NCBI GenBank assembly: GCA_001936135.1
Contig: CP012809.1
Location: 1-64,000, forward strand
DNA length: 64,000 nucleotides
Source of the DNA: Saccharomycopsis fibuligera x Saccharomycopsis cf. fibuligera
Lineage: Eukaryota; Ascomycota; Saccharomycetes; Ascoideales; Saccharomycopsidaceae
Direction: 5' to 3'
Part shown: one piece after another, positions 61,216 to 64,000 of the stretch
How positions within the stretch are numbered: position 1 is the first letter of the stretch
Layout: every line of letters starts with the position of its first letter
Translations under genes and position numbers: made by a program
The notes under the pieces: generated by a model
What the model was told of the DNA's origin: nothing
The model's input: the letters and a program-made list of their open reading frames with translations, nothing else
Databases searched by the model: none

Positions 61216-62075
61216 TTTTAAAAGATCATCGCTTTTGCTCACTAACCAGAAATCTACACCATATCGTTCATTACTAGCTAATCCTTTCTCAACTTTCACA
61301 ATGGCACAATCTTCTTCTTCCCCAGCGGGGTCAAAGCAGACTACTGAAACTTCACCAGAATTGAAAAGATACCCAAGAAATCCCATCGTTTGGATCGACT
61401 GCGAAGTAAGTGCCATGTAATTTATAAAGCAAGAAGAGAAGAGCAAACTGTCTTTCTAGAATCCCTATATACTAACACCACCACTTTTAACCACAGATGA
61501 CAGGATTAGACGTATTCAATGACCACATCATAGAAATCTGCTGCATCATAACCGATGGCGACCTAAAAATCGTTGATCAAATAGGTTACGAATCAGTAAT
61601 CCACCAACCAAAAGAAATAATGGACAACATGAATGACTGGTGCATCAAACATCACAAGCAGTCCGGTCTTACTGAAAAAGTCCTTACTGCATCTCCAACC
61701 AAGAAAAACCTCGCCACGGTGGAACAAGAACTCCTAAATTACATCAAAACCTACGTGCCATTGGAAAGAAACGCAGTTTTGGGAGGCAACACCGTACATA
61801 TGGATAAATTCTTCATGACTAAAGAATTCCCAAAAGTTGTTGAACATCTACATTATAGGGTTATTGACGTTAGCACAATAAGTGAGTTTTGTTGGAGACA
61901 TAACCCCAAGCTAGCTCGCTTACAACCAAGAAAAAAAAACGATCATACCGCAAGAGCAGATATTTTGGAAAGTATTGCTCAACTTTCTTGGTTCAAGCAG
62001 AATTATTTTAAAAGTGAAGACGAAGTGGAATTCTCTTTGGTTACTTCCTCTTTTGCCAATTTGAACATGAAGTGA
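61103..62075 (+). CDS. REX2: Oligoribonuclease Rex2/Orn type, one intron
   Basis: Exon 1 (61103-61405) and exon 2 (61497-62075) encode 293 residues. The 91-nt intron has donor GTAAGT, branch TACTAAC at 61470-61476 and acceptor CAG. The join restores VWIDCEMTGLD, the first DEDDh exonuclease motif (Asp99, Glu101). Later residues include the HMDKFF Asp and the DHTARADILESI His/Asp pair. The enzyme degrades short RNA oligomers 3' to 5'. The first 66 residues look like a mitochondrial presequence with a TCA-encoded poly-Ser run. A second in-frame ATG (61301, MAQSSSS) would give a presequence-free form, so dual mitochondrial and cytosolic or nuclear targeting is plausible. Confidence 0.93.
61406..61496 (+). 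other. REX2 intron
   Basis: 91 nt with GTAAGT donor, TACTAAC branch (61470-61476) and CAG acceptor. It interrupts the gene exactly before the MTGLD motif. Confidence 0.92.
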
Positions 62076-63852
62076 ATGTATCTTTGGGTGTGCTTCTTAG
62101 AGAAATAAATGATGTTTTAAAATTCCTATTTGTAAAGATTCCAATTGGTAATTTGAAGTATCCAGCTGTCTGTAAAACCTCCAAGTGGTAAGTTTTGGCA
62201 TCTTGTCTAATATTTCGAATCTTAAGCTTTTACTGCCTTTCAGCAAGATAAAAAAAACATATATATATCTTAGTTAGCTAATAGGTTAGTAAATTAACAT
62301 TCCCTAGATCAAATGAGACGATAAATATTAAATGATAGGTCTTTTTAGTAAAGCCTTTTTGGTAAGGCCTTTTAGTAAGACCTTTGTTGGCTTTCTATTT
62401 GTAAGTATATTTTTATATTTTGTGAAGTGCAGGAGCCTCACGCATTTCCACAAAATCGATAGGTTAATCTACAAGAAGACGCAGAAAAGATCACCATTGA
62501 GAGCAAAAGCAATTCTATAAAATATTTCTTGCTCTTAGAGCATCATTTTTTTGTTGATACTCAATGTTGTTTGTTAATAAGCTTAATAATGTCCTTGGGT
62601 GATAGCATATTTGGTTTTGTTTTTATTAATTTTTTTTTGTTTTTTTTTGGTTTCTTGTTGAACAGTTGGTTTGGTTAAAGAAAACAAAGATAGGTCATAG
62701 TGTCTCTATTATTACTTAAAACAAATGTATCATCAACGGTTACTATGTCTAAGAAAAGGAGAAAACGATACTGTTTAAATAACTAAACATGGTACGTAAA
62801 ATAAATATTTAAAGTGTGTTTTTTTAATGCACATACAAAGTGCGCATCAAAGAATCTTTCTAAGTTGTTTCAAAATCAGATCATTTAAAGTACACGAGCT
62901 CTCTTAACAAAAAAAAAAGTAAAGCATACAGATAGTGGAAACTGATAAAACAATAAGCTTCATCTTTAGGCAGCATCGTCTATAACTTTGCTGCTCTTGG
63001 TACTTTTAAAATTGATCTCAGTACGCACTCTTAGCCTTTGAGAAGATATCCTGTTGCATATTAGAGCTATTCAACAACTGCTTTTTACTCGTGCCATTAT
63101 TGTTGGAAACTACTACTTTCGAGGTCATTTTTATGTGTAAAAGTTTGTCATTAGCAAATCAAGTACCTTTAAGCTCTCTAAAAGCACTGCTAAGACTATA
63201 ACTATTTAAAATGCTGTATTTTTTTTTCTTTTTTTTTTTTTTTTTTCTTTTTTTGCATACAATATTGGTTCATTTTAAAACAACCATAACTATAAGTAGT
63301 TCAGGAAAAAGGAGAAAAACATAAATATCTCTAGCTATGTATTATATAAAAGAGAATGTTATGACCCGTATTGTTTATAGGACGGGAAAACATCTTCGAT
63401 GTCAGTGAGACATCATTGAGGAAAACACACGAAAAGCGCCAATCACATGTTGTGGTTTTAATGTATATCGTGGATAGAAACAAGTAGTATTTCCTTACAT
63501 CTCTTGATAACAATGCATTATATGTAAATCTAGATACTCTTGTATTCGATATCACAGGCCACTCTTCTGGCGGGCTAAAAAAGTAAGAATAAAAGTAAAA
63601 GAGATATCATTAGTAGTTTATGCTATAGTACAAGGCAATAATAGACCCGAAAAGATTGAAAAATAGTCAAGGGCAAAAAAAAAGTTATAGTAAGATAATA
63701 TCGTAAAAAACAGTAAACAAAATAAAACAAGCAAGCAAGTAACATAAGGGGTCATCTCAGCGTTAAAAGGGCACCAATGGTTCAAGGTTAAGAATGGAGT
63801 GGAGTTGAAATAATTGGATGAAAAGTATAATATAATATGGATTTGAGTTCTT
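62076..63852. other. Long intergenic region
   Basis: 1.78 kb of AT-rich DNA, with a T-run near 63220-63250. Short open frames (62332-62520, 63331-63555) have no recognisable features. No tRNA, LTR or snoRNA signal was recognised. Confidence 0.45.
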
Positions 63853-64000
63853 TTAGATTTGGGTAAATATTGGGAAAAGCACAGAGAACATCACTAGACT
63901 GTATATTTTGACTTGTTGTTTGCTGAAAGAGGTAAAAGAAAGAGCACTTGATTGGGAAGATGCTGAAGCCGAAGCATCAAAAGATCCACTATTGTCCTCA
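63853..64000 (-). CDS. C-terminal end of a Ser-rich protein, possibly GPI-anchored (partial)
   Basis: The minus strand is open from the window edge to a TAA at 63853-63855, giving the last 48 residues. They are Ser/Ala-rich (DASASASSQSSALSFTSF), then SKQQ, then a hydrophobic end (SLVMFSVLFPIFTQI). A Ser-rich stalk ending in a hydrophobic tail is the usual layout of fungal GPI-anchored wall proteins. The rest of the gene lies beyond the window, so the identity cannot be given. Coding status rests on the composition and open frame only. Confidence 0.45.
   Translation of the reverse strand, partial: EDNSGSFDASASASSQSSALSFTSFSKQQVKIYSLVMFSVLFPIFTQI

Noticed and set aside
1-64000. CRISPR arrays, rRNA genes, centromere
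   Set aside because: No regular short direct repeats with unique spacers, no rRNA-like segments and no centromere signature were seen; CRISPR is not expected in a yeast.

Overview
This window is the left end of a chromosome of an ascomycete budding yeast (Saccharomycotina). Position 1 opens with perfect 11-bp telomeric repeats, C-rich strand on top, as expected at a left end. The five introns I could model have yeast-type signals: GTATGT donors (GTAAGT in one), TACTAAC branch points and short branch-to-AG distances. The core genes are clear orthologues of Saccharomyces cerevisiae genes. CTG codons are very rare (none in-frame in MPE1, the NUP-family gene or RPL10), so a CUG-Ser yeast is possible but not proven. 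I do not name a species.

Region 1 (1-18.4 kb) is subtelomere. It reads as two related cassettes in tandem. Cassette 1 is telomere, about 5.8 kb of pyrimidine-rich degenerate repeats, a short repeat-rich patch (5.9-6.5 kb) and a minus-strand gene for a tyrosine-recombinase-like protein (6,884-10,183). A GC-rich block with many ACCCT motifs (10.74-11.26 kb) separates the cassettes. Cassette 2 is another pyrimidine-rich repeat block (11.3-14.9 kb), a copy of the same ~90-bp dispersed repeat (15.12 kb) and a second minus-strand gene (15,653-18,370). That gene joins a tyrosine-recombinase-like core to the first half of a RecQ-type helicase. This pair is the most unusual content of the window.

Region 2 (19-34 kb) is the transition to the core, with widely spaced genes: an unrecognised membrane protein, an EXPERA protein (EMA19-like, one intron), a 66-residue Ser-rich protein, an EMP47-like ER-Golgi lectin, a secreted NUP-family protein, a secreted proteinase-K-like protease and a Gfd2-like DnaQ-fold protein.

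Region 3 (34-64 kb) is ordinary core chromosome: PTA1 and MPE1 (two subunits of the cleavage and polyadenylation factor, head-to-head), MRN1, BYE1, RPL26, the eIF2A gene, FCF2, SPT8, GYP8, BUD20, RPL10, FMP32, REX2, and the 3' end of a Ser-rich gene at the right edge. The set leans toward RNA processing, transcription and ribosome synthesis. Several divergent promoters serve functionally related pairs (PTA1/MPE1, BUD20/RPL10, FMP32/REX2). FCF2 and BUD20/RPL10 carry PAC- and RRPE-like ribosome-biogenesis motifs with TCACGTG (Cbf1-type) sites.

No tRNA, rRNA, CRISPR array or centromere was recognised.
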